Source: an uncultured Pseudomonadota bacterium (GTDB lineage Bacteria; Myxococcota_A; UBA796; SXON01). Taken from it: DNA of 64,000 bases. Below the pieces are notes generated by a model. That model searched no databases. It was not told the origin of the DNA and saw nothing but the letters and a program-made list of their open reading frames with translations. Below, piece by piece: positions 58,228 to 64,000 of this stretch. The position numbers and the translations under genes were made by a program. Where the stretch lies: the NCBI GenBank assembly GCA_903900265.1, contig CAIUMM010000152.1, positions 1-64,000 of the forward strand, written 5' to 3'. Position 1 is the first letter of the stretch. Every line of letters begins with the position of its first letter.

Positions 58228-59643
58228 CTACCCGCCTAACTGCCGGATGTACTCCAACGTGGCCGCTTTTTGCGATCCGAACCGTTTGCCGCCGACGTAC
58301 CACCCGTCCTCTTTCTGCTCCACACGGAGCATAGCCGGAGCCTTCGGGGCGGCCTTGGCGACACGGGGTTTCGGCGGAGGAGGCGGCGGAGGCGGCGGAG
58401 GCGGTGCGGCACGGGCGGCACGGGCGGCATCGCTTCGAGCGCCGGGTCGTCCGGGCCGCCCGTTCGAGGGCTGAGCGCGTTCGGAAAGGCTCGGCGGGGG
58501 GGGCGGAGTCCTTTCGCGCTTGCCCCGCTTCGCAACGACTTCCCGGTGGGCTTCGAGAGCCTTCCCTTTCACCCGCTTGCCCTTGGCGAACATCCCGGGA
58601 GCGCGGGCACTTATCTCGACCATCCCGAGGGCGTCCTTGTTCTCGCTACGCAACGTCTCCGGGATGCCCAACTCCCGACAGGCGACCTGCCACGCCAGCT
58701 TCAGGTACGCGTTTCGCAACATCGGGCTTTTTATCTGCCTCACCTTGTCGGCGAACTCATACACTTTGTAGGAGAGAGTTCGGCGGAGAGCTTGATCGGC
58801 GACCATCAGGGGATCAACACGCCCGACCTGCGGACGCTCAACGGAGAGGTTTAGGAAGGCGTGGTAGGACGACCCCAACATCGTATCGTTCGCGGCGTTC
58901 AACCCGGCGGAGAGGGCGTTCGTGTGCAGTTCTATTTCCCTCTCTCCGTGCGACAATGAGGATCGCCCCTGTTCCACATCGGGGGAGAAATACAGTTCGC
59001 TCCCCTTTGCTTTCACGGCTCGGAGTTTGCGCTTCGGGCCTCCGAAAAGCATCCGCCACCGTTGGTCATGTCGAGAGGCTCCCGTAGGGAGGGCCAGAGC
59101 AAAGGCGACCTTCGGGAGCCTCTGCCCGATAGACTTCTTCTTTCCGACGCGGGGTGTCGGAGTAGCTATCAACCTCTCCCGACCGGTCGGCTTTCCATCC
59201 CGCAGGATGACGTAGCGATCTCCGCGCTTCTCTAACGTGATTTCTGCCTTGGTGGCGAGCTTGATGAGTTGGGAACCCACCTGCTGAACGAAATGCAGAA
59301 GCTCGTGCGGGAGAGTCGCTTCGTTGGCGGTGGGGTAGAGCGTCACGCGGAACGAGATCGGATCAAACGTCCCCCTGTTGCCTACGTCTCGATCCGACCG
59401 CAACAAAGACAAGTGTACGCCGGATGCTCGTACGTGCCCCCTTTCATCACCACGGACTCTCCGGATTCCCTCCGCGATAGTCGGGGGCATGTACGTCTTC
59501 CCCTCCCGTGTGGAGAACACGAAGTCCGACCACGGCACGAAGATACGGGCTATCTCTCCCGTAGGTACGGAAGCGAGCGCCCTCTCCGCCGCCGCTATGA
59601 TCTTCGGCGACGCGGGCATGGGCTTGTTCTGACGGAGCATCAT
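58228..59643 (-). CDS. Multidomain protein: HExxH motif, Pro run, DGWYVGG module
   Basis: 471 residues from the ATG at 59643 (AGGAG upstream, overlapping the previous stop). Residues 95-125 hold TLYPTANEATLPH113ELLH117, a possible zinc site without an obvious third ligand. Residues about 150-230 are basic (KRGDRYVILRDGKPTGRERL). Near 400-425 lies a Pro/Ala-rich stretch with about 11 consecutive Pro, and the final 35 residues (RVEQKEDGWYVGGKRFGSQK) are the shared module. The RYVILRDGKPTGRERL segment also resembles the 50-residue protein at 36292. Structural protein or protease; undecided. Confidence 0.6.
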   Translation of the reverse strand: MMLRQNKPMPASPKIIAAAERALASVPTGEIARIFVPWSDFVFSTREGKTYMPPTIAEGIRRVRGDERGHVRASGVHLSLLRSDRDVGNRGTFDPISFRVTLYPTANEATLPHELLHFVQQVGSQLIKLATKAEITLEKRGDRYVILRDGKPTGRERLIATPTPRVGKKKSIGQRLPKVAFALALPTGASRHDQRWRMLFGGPKRKLRAVKAKGSELYFSPDVEQGRSSLSHGEREIELHTNALSAGLNAANDTMLGSSYHAFLNLSVERPQVGRVDPLMVADQALRRTLSYKVYEFADKVRQIKSPMLRNAYLKLAWQVACRELGIPETLRSENKDALGMVEISARAPGMFAKGKRVKGKALEAHREVVAKRGKRERTPPPPPSLSERAQPSNGRPGRPGARSDAARAARAAPPPPPPPPPPPKPRVAKAAPKAPAMLRVEQKEDGWYVGGKRFGSQKAATLEYIRQLGG

Positions 59644-60137
59644 GGGGCGTCTCCTTTCGGCCAGAGGGCGTAGCCGACGACGCCGATGACGGTCGTGGCG
59701 CAGGCTGCGATGAACCACGGATTCTTCCAGAACGGATCGGCCTCGGGTGCCACGAAGGGCGCGGGAGCTACGGAGCCCCGGGACTTCGTGCTCGGCTGCT
59801 TCTGCCCCCGCTGCGCCTTGGCGAACGATACCCCGTCCTCGATGCTGACGATGGTGCCGTCCTTCGCAAGCTGCTCCGAGAACGTCGCGTAGTTCGGGTG
59901 GTCAGGGCTCACCGTGACGACCCCGCCGTTCTGCGGGTACTGCCCGGTGGCGTCGTACATCCAAACGAGCGTGTAGACGGGCAGCTTCGAGGTGCTCTTT
60001 GCCGTGTCCACCACCACCGCCCACACGTCTCCGGTGGGCATGATGATGTCCTTCCCGGCGGCGGACTGAAGCCATGACGAACTGGCTACTCCGTAGGAGT
60101 GCAGCGGGGAGGTTGGGAAGTAGGGAGCACGGTACAT
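59640..60137 (-). CDS. Tail-anchored membrane protein
   Basis: 165 residues from the ATG at 60137. Starts YRAPYFPTSPLHSYGVASSS, then a folded alpha/beta part (VWAVVVDTAKSTSKLPVYTL), linker and PFWKNPWFIAACATTVIGVV as anchor, ending WPKGDAP. The anchor matches that of 38836-39465. Overlaps the next gene by four bases. Confidence 0.65.
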   Translation of the reverse strand: MYRAPYFPTSPLHSYGVASSSWLQSAAGKDIIMPTGDVWAVVVDTAKSTSKLPVYTLVWMYDATGQYPQNGGVVTVSPDHPNYATFSEQLAKDGTIVSIEDGVSFAKAQRGQKQPSTKSRGSVAPAPFVAPEADPFWKNPWFIAACATTVIGVVGYALWPKGDAP

Positions 60138-60143
60138 AGATCG

Positions 60144-60198
60144 AGACTACCTCACCCTTTCGGGGTGGTCGATGCCGGGCCGGAGGTTCGAGTGCTAC
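60144..60198 (-). promoter_or_regulatory. Late-type promoter (GTAGCACTC box)
   Basis: Minus strand: GTAGCACTC (60198-60190), 17 bases, TCGACC, 17 bases, TAGTCT (60149-60144). The ATG at 60137 is six bases beyond, so the transcript is expected to be leaderless. The stretch is nearly identical to the promoter at 60654-60708, so one is a copy of the other. Confidence 0.7.
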
Positions 60199-60211
60199 CG
60201 GGACTCAACCG

Positions 60212-60631
60212 TCAACGCGAGTCGCCAAGGCCGACGAGTCCAGACCCATAAAGGCTCCTGTATATCTCGTCCATGCCAACCACGGCGTCTCGAAGGGTAC
60301 GGGCGGACTGCCTCGGTTCCTCAACCAAAACGAAGGAGGTGGAGACACCGTATCCCGTCAACACAGCGTCTCCGACAGACTTCCGACCCAGTAGATCCCG
60401 AAGATGATTTCCCCCCGGAGAGTAACGAATAAGAACAGCCACCCCCGTCTGCGAGGGAAAACCGTTCTTGTCGCTGTATCTCAAACTCAGGTACTCCTCC
60501 CGTGACGGATAGGAGGAAGGTGCGCTAAAATAGAGTTTCCCAGCGAGGTATTCGTTGGCTGTCTCAACCATCTGTTCGATGTAGGACTTGCCGGGGGTGT
60601 TTCGGAGGCGACGGAGGGGACGACCAGCCAT
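60212..60631 (-). CDS. Uncharacterised basic protein
   Basis: 139 residues from the ATG at 60631 (AGGAG eight bases upstream; ATG 60637 is an alternative). Basic start (GRPLRRLRNTPGKSYIEQMV), then a mixed part (LYFSAPSSYPSREEYLSLRY, TGVAVLIRYSPGG) and RQSARTLRDAVVGMDEIYRS. No family recognised. Single-gene unit with its own late promoter. Confidence 0.55.
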   Translation of the reverse strand: MAGRPLRRLRNTPGKSYIEQMVETANEYLAGKLYFSAPSSYPSREEYLSLRYSDKNGFPSQTGVAVLIRYSPGGNHLRDLLGRKSVGDAVLTGYGVSTSFVLVEEPRQSARTLRDAVVGMDEIYRSLYGSGLVGLGDSR

Positions 60632-60653
60632 GTGCAAAGCTCCTGCTTGGCTG

Positions 60654-60708
60654 AACCTACCTCACCCCTTCGGGGTGGTCGATGCCGGGCCGCCGGTTCG
60701 AGTGCTAC
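60654..60708 (-). promoter_or_regulatory. Late-type promoter (GTAGCACTC box)
   Basis: Minus strand: GTAGCACTC (60708-60700), 17 bases, TCGACC, 17 bases (with an ACCCC/GGGGT dyad), TAGGTT (60659-60654). Confidence 0.7.
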
Positions 60709-60913
60709 CGGCTCGCCGAGCGGTCGAACGCCTGCTTTCCTTACGCGCGCGGGGTTCGCGCGCAACTTCGCGCGAAAACCAGATTCAGACCAAAATGGGC
60801 CTCAAACGCCGGTTTTTACTAAGTTACGGAAATAGAGTATTTCCGTTTCGATGTCTCGGCTCGGCCCCTTCGACCCGGTGCTCCGAGCCGTCGAGGATCG
60901 TTCCCGGCGGTCG
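60709..60913. other. AT-richer non-coding island with palindrome, between divergent promoters
   Basis: No convincing gene. It contains TTCGCGCG direct repeats and a TTCGCGCGAA palindrome (about 60755-60778), then an AT-rich patch (60779-60850) with a perfect 9-bp dyad ACGGAAATA-GAG-TATTTCCGT at 60826-60846. Together with its position at a switch of gene direction and 2 kb from a tyrosine recombinase gene, this could be an attachment/resolution site or part of an origin. Unproven. Confidence 0.4.
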
Positions 60914-60968
60914 GTAGCACTCCCTTTCACGCAGGTGCGTTGAGCCGTAGGCTGCCCCGAGGTAGGCT
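60914..60968 (+). promoter_or_regulatory. Late-type promoter (GTAGCACTC box)
   Basis: GTAGCACTC (60914-60922), 17 bases, TTGAGC (60940-60945), 17 bases, TAGGCT (60963-60968). GGAG precedes the ATG at 60997. Confidence 0.75.
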
Positions 60969-60996
60969 TTCGCTTTACCTCACCCCGGAGTTTCCC

Positions 60997-61563
60997 ATGA
61001 GCTACAAAGTAGAGAAGAAAGCAGACGGCTGGTACGTCGATGGCGAACGTCACGCCTCACAGACCGCAGCGACGAAGACCCTGATCGCGTTGCTGTCCGG
61101 CAAAGCGGCTCCCAAGAGGACGGCGGCCCCCAAGAAAGCCGAGAAAGAGTGGGGTATTATGGTCGGAGCGGGGCGTGTAAAAACGCCCCGTGAGCGCATC
61201 GGGTTCACCTATCTTGGTTGGGATTACGACATAGGCGACCTCGTAAACGGAGAGGCCATCGAAGGTTTTGCGGCGAAGGTGATCGGGACGGTTGCGCATC
61301 CCCCGAAGGGCATGAACCCCGATGTCACCTCCATCGTCATTGTGGAACACGCGGCTGCGAGAGGCGAATCTATACGCTACACGGTAATCGCTTTCGACGA
61401 CGAAGCCGTGTACGAGAAGACTCTCTACAGGGGAATCCCGGACGTGCTGACGGCGGAGATGCTGGCAAAGGCGGCGTGGGGGGGCATGAACCACCACGCC
61501 GGACACTACACCCCCGAGTTGCTGGCCGCTCAGAAGAAGTACGCAACCAAGACTCAACTGTAG
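60997..61563 (+). CDS. Protein with N-terminal DGWYVGG-type module
   Basis: 188 residues, ATG at 60997. First 38 residues YKVEKKADGWYVDGERHASQ, then AATKTLIALLSG, are the module shared with 201-626 and 58228-59643. Next a Lys/Ala-rich hinge (KAAPKRTAAPKKAEKEW), then a folded domain (TYLGWDYDIGDLVNGEAIEG, VTSIVIVEHAAARGESIRYT) that resembles a small barrel with D-Y-D-I-G-D. Function unknown. Confidence 0.65.
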   Translation: MSYKVEKKADGWYVDGERHASQTAATKTLIALLSGKAAPKRTAAPKKAEKEWGIMVGAGRVKTPRERIGFTYLGWDYDIGDLVNGEAIEGFAAKVIGTVAHPPKGMNPDVTSIVIVEHAAARGESIRYTVIAFDDEAVYEKTLYRGIPDVLTAEMLAKAAWGGMNHHAGHYTPELLAAQKKYATKTQL

Positions 61564-61581
61564 TCTCCGAACGGAGTCCGC

Positions 61582-62115
61582 ATGGGAACCACGCTCACAG
61601 CCGGACAGGCTGCCTACCTGAAGAAGCTCACAGCGGCGTTGCCGAGTGGGTTTCCTTTGGTCGTCACCAGCGCAGGGCGTACTCCGAGAGAGCAAGCGTC
61701 GGCGATGTTGGCGAAGGTGTCGAAGTACGGCACCTCCTCGTTGGACATCTACTCCGACAAGACCCTCGTGGCGCGTTTGCTCGCGCTGCCCCGGGACGTG
61801 TCCAGTTGGGAAGCCGTCATCAGCACCGACGGGATGCGCCTCTCCCGTCACCTGTGGGGCGGAGCCCTTGATCTCCGAACCCGCGATCTGACCTCGACGC
61901 AGCAGGCACAGCTTACGACCGCCGTCGGTACGACGGGAGGCTCTCCGCTGGTCGAGGAAGATCACCTCCACGCCGACCTCCCTGCCCTCTACACCTCGGC
62001 CTCCTTCGTGGAGACCGGAGCGAAAGAGGCGCTGCCTGCTGTTCTGCTGGTGGGTGCTATCGCCGCGATGGCGATCACCGGAGCCGTTATCTACCGCCGC
62101 CGTTTTCGGAGTTGA
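61582..62115 (+). CDS. Tail-anchored M15-like peptidase
   Basis: 177 residues, ATG at 61582. LVVTSAGRTPREQASAM, then MRLSRH90LWGGALD97LRTRD and EEDH128LHADLP give the H...D...H ligands of D-Ala-D-Ala peptidase folds (S-x-H-x-x-G-x-A-x-D). A C-terminal membrane segment (ALPAVLLVGAIAAMAITGAV) ends in IYRRRFRS, like the transglycosylase at 46555. A second, virion-bound peptidoglycan enzyme is the likely role. Confidence 0.75.
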   Translation: MGTTLTAGQAAYLKKLTAALPSGFPLVVTSAGRTPREQASAMLAKVSKYGTSSLDIYSDKTLVARLLALPRDVSSWEAVISTDGMRLSRHLWGGALDLRTRDLTSTQQAQLTTAVGTTGGSPLVEEDHLHADLPALYTSASFVETGAKEALPAVLLVGAIAAMAITGAVIYRRRFRS

Positions 62116-62122
62116 CGGACAG

Positions 62123-62177
62123 GTAGCACTCCGTTTCAGGCCGGGACGTTGAGCGATGGGGGATAAGGCAGTAGGTT
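62123..62177 (+). promoter_or_regulatory. Late-type promoter (GTAGCACTC box)
   Basis: GTAGCACTC (62123-62131), 17 bases, TTGAGC (62149-62154), 17 bases, TAGGTT (62172-62177). The GTG start at 62192 gives a leader of only a few bases. Confidence 0.75.
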
Positions 62178-62191
62178 GACCGGATACCTCC

Positions 62192-62584
62192 GTGCACACC
62201 CTACCTCGCACTTTCCTGCAACTCCACGCTCGGGCTACCGAGATGGCAGGGCCGTTTTTCGAGGTGTCCTTGTACGCCGGAGAGCCCGGAGAGTTCCCGA
62301 AGGCACGCAACATGGCGTACTGCCACCACGAGCCGCGCACGGGCGCGTTGACCATCGTCGTCGCTCCGAAGTTGTTCCTCGGCGACAGGCAGCGGATCGA
62401 AGCGGTGCTGCGGCACGAGTTCGGCCATGCGCTGCACTTCTTTTGGGGGTATCCCGACCACGGAGAACGGGACGCGGACAACCTCGCAGAGCAGATTTTC
62501 GGCGATCCGATCTACTATGACCGGGAAACCATCCAGACCCTTCGCCCGGGAACCCGTCCTCGCCCCTCCTACCTCGGATTGTGA
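62192..62584 (+). CDS. Zincin-like metallopeptidase, paralogue of 43624-44088
   Basis: 130 residues, GTG at 62192. VLRH75EFGH79ALHFFWGYPDH, then GE92RDADNLAEQIFGDPIYY: HExxH plus a downstream E-R-D-A-D, as in the protein at 43624. The C-terminal RPGTRPRPSYLGL parallels its FPRPLRLGA. No signal peptide. Substrate unknown. Confidence 0.65.
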   Translation: MHTLPRTFLQLHARATEMAGPFFEVSLYAGEPGEFPKARNMAYCHHEPRTGALTIVVAPKLFLGDRQRIEAVLRHEFGHALHFFWGYPDHGERDADNLAEQIFGDPIYYDRETIQTLRPGTRPRPSYLGL

Positions 62585-63009
62585 CCATGAAGCCAGAAAC
62601 CTCGGATGCTGTCAAGGAAGTCGCCTCCGCTGCGGCTACCGCGCTCGTGCAGCGCACGAATCCCTACGGGTTCATCCCCCTGTTGTTGCCGATCATCGCA
62701 GCGGCGGGCGTCGGTGGAGCCATGCTGCTGAGCAAGTCCTCCGAAGCCTCCGGCAAGCCGAGCACGGCAGGGTCGTTCTTCTCCATCCCCACGGTCATCG
62801 GCGGCGCAGCGGGCTACGCGGTCGGAGCCGCCACCAAGGCCGACGACAAGACCCGCATCGCGTACGCTGTGCTGGGCCTCGGTGCCGGGTGGGCCATCCA
62901 ACGGTACATCATCGCCCCGGCAGAGGTCAGGGCGGACATCGCGGTTGCCGAGGCGAAAAAGGCCGACTTCGAGTGGACTTCACCTTCGACATGGTATTGG
63001 CCTTGGTAA
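62581..63009 (+). CDS. Membrane protein
   Basis: 142 residues from the GTG at 62581 (GTGA overlap with the previous stop); ATG at 62587 is an alternative. Helical start (SDAVKEVASAAATALVQRTN), two or three hydrophobic segments (GFIPLLLPIIAAAGVGGAML, VIGGAAGYAVGAATK, YAVLGLGAGWAIQRYIIAP), and a Trp-rich end (FEWTSPSTWYWPW). It overlaps the recombinase start. Confidence 0.6.
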   Translation: MTMKPETSDAVKEVASAAATALVQRTNPYGFIPLLLPIIAAAGVGGAMLLSKSSEASGKPSTAGSFFSIPTVIGGAAGYAVGAATKADDKTRIAYAVLGLGAGWAIQRYIIAPAEVRADIAVAEAKKADFEWTSPSTWYWPW

Positions 63010-63788
63010 ACCTCGACAAGCACCTTCTGGAACAAGGGCTCCTTCCGAGCACACGCTCGAAGTACGCCTCGATTCTGGCAGCGAGCGGTCGAGACCCTGC
63101 GGCATGGCTCCGGAACAAGCTGAGCGTTCGGTTGCCTATCGGCACCGTGCTGCCTTTGAGGGCTGCCGTCAAGCACTACCTCCTCGCGCAAGGGTACGAC
63201 GAGGATTCCATCGCCGCCCTGCTGCCGAAGGCGAAAGGCCGGGCTTCCGGTGTCCGGGATGCGTTGTCCCCGGAGCAACTGGTAACCTACTACGTTGTCG
63301 CCGAGGAGCAGAGCGAGCCGGTGCGCACCATCCTGTTGCTGCTGCCCCGCACCGGGCTTCGCATCTCGGAGATGTGTGGGCTGCGGGCCGAAAACCTCGT
63401 GAGCCGGGGTGGCGTCCGGGGTCTGCTGTTTCGCGGGAAGCGCGACGAGGAGCGGTTCGTGCCGCTCAACAAGCCCGCACAGAACGTGCTCCGGGACTTC
63501 CTGCCGGAAGATGGGGCGGAAGGGTGGCTGTTCGAGGGCTACGTCGGCGGCCCGATCACCCCGGCAGCGGTTCGCAAGGTCACGCGCGCGATGCGAACGG
63601 ACTACCCCGAACTCGGGGAACTCTCGCCCCATGTGCTTCGGCACACCTGCTTCACGATGGCGCTCCGGAAGGGGGCCGACCTGCGAACCATTCAGGCACT
63701 CGCCGGGCACAAAAGCATCACCACGACCTCTCGCTACCTGCACCCCGATGCCGGGATGCTCCGCGATGCCGTCGAAACTTTGGAGTAA
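62991..63788 (+). CDS. Tyrosine recombinase/integrase
   Basis: 265 residues from the ATG at 62991; GTG at 62973 is an alternative. N-terminal SAM-like domain (NLDKHLLEQGLLPSTRSKYA), catalytic domain with TGLR124ISEMCGLRAENL, RGK150RDEERFVPLN, SPH214VLR217HTCFTMAL, GH240KSITTTSRY249LHP. All five or six active-site residues (R, K, H-x-x-R, H, Y) are present. Length is close to XerC/D, shorter than large phage integrases. It may integrate the element, resolve multimers, or both. Confidence 0.9.
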   Translation: MVLALVNLDKHLLEQGLLPSTRSKYASILAASGRDPAAWLRNKLSVRLPIGTVLPLRAAVKHYLLAQGYDEDSIAALLPKAKGRASGVRDALSPEQLVTYYVVAEEQSEPVRTILLLLPRTGLRISEMCGLRAENLVSRGGVRGLLFRGKRDEERFVPLNKPAQNVLRDFLPEDGAEGWLFEGYVGGPITPAAVRKVTRAMRTDYPELGELSPHVLRHTCFTMALRKGADLRTIQALAGHKSITTTSRYLHPDAGMLRDAVETLE

Positions 63789-63791
63789 CTC

Positions 63792-64000
63792 ATGGATACC
63801 ACCAGCATTTCGTTCCCCTCCGGCGCTGTTGGCCCCGGTTTCACCCCGCCGTTCCTCGTGTCGTCCCTCCGCCCCGGCGAGGGCGGTGTCACCGGCTACG
63901 GGGACATCAACGTGGCTCCGATGCGTCTGAACGGGCGCGTGCACGCCGTGCGTTCGCCTATCGGCCCGGTGCATGGCTACCGCGACCAGACCCGTCCGCT
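63792..64000 (+). CDS. Uncharacterised protein, N-terminal fragment (runs off the window)
   Basis: 69 residues visible from the ATG at 63792: TTSISFPSGAVGPGFTPPFL, then SLRPGEGGVTGYGDINVAPM. Pro/Gly-rich and extended, in the style of the other N-terminal arms of virion proteins here. Start supported by GGAG in GGAGTAACTC upstream. Function unknown. Confidence 0.5.
   Translation, partial: MDTTSISFPSGAVGPGFTPPFLVSSLRPGEGGVTGYGDINVAPMRLNGRVHAVRSPIGPVHGYRDQTRP

Overview
The window reads as about 64 kb of a GC-rich bacterial virus or phage-plasmid. It is tightly packed, with short ATGA/GTGA gene overlaps, GGAG-type ribosome binding sites and sigma70-like promoters. I see no rRNA, tRNA, CRISPR array, insertion sequence or housekeeping gene, and no terminase, portal, tail tube or tail tape-measure gene. 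Both ends cut genes, so the element continues on both sides. The host cannot be fixed from the sequence; base composition and promoters only say a GC-rich bacterium.

Left arm, minus strand (1-6.7 kb): a truncated ferritin/Dps-like gene with its own promoter, a DGWYVGG-module protein, a flavodoxin-fold reductase, two uncharacterised genes (one with a DUF5872-like region and a papain-like Cys-His-Asp triad), two parallel beta-helix spike-like proteins and a small membrane protein. Early/accessory block, plus strand (6.8-27.5 kb): about 40 mostly orphan, small, often acidic proteins plus one DUF932 protein. Seven near-identical promoter cassettes drive this block. Each has an array of 11-bp GTGYACGT-type repeats, a TTGACA-N16-TACAGG promoter and a leader hairpin. 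At least 12 copies of a double-hairpin spacer and several other hairpin families separate the genes. A strong terminator at 27.6 kb closes the block against a convergent ribbon-helix-helix regulator gene.

Structural/late block (28-64 kb): a coiled-coil protein, a transglutaminase-like/Nudix fusion, a 950-residue multidomain protein, a large set of proteins ending in one membrane anchor with a basic tail, a capsid-like protein (42.8 kb) followed by further beta-rich small proteins, a membrane-anchored lytic transglycosylase, an SNF2-like helicase, a lysis-type cassette (small membrane proteins, holin-like protein, M15 peptidase), further zinc metallopeptidases and a tyrosine recombinase. At least 13 copies of the box GTAGCACTC, on both strands, sit 15-17 bp upstream of the -35 position of the promoters serving this block. 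Several of these promoters appear to give leaderless or nearly leaderless mRNAs.

Working model (inference): an unusually large, tailless, membrane-containing phage (in the manner of PRD1 or P23-77 rather than Caudoviricetes) with two regulons. One is an early regulon under an iteron-binding regulator, the other a late structural regulon under a factor that recognises GTAGCACTC. The packaging ATPase and replication genes that this model needs are not in the window.
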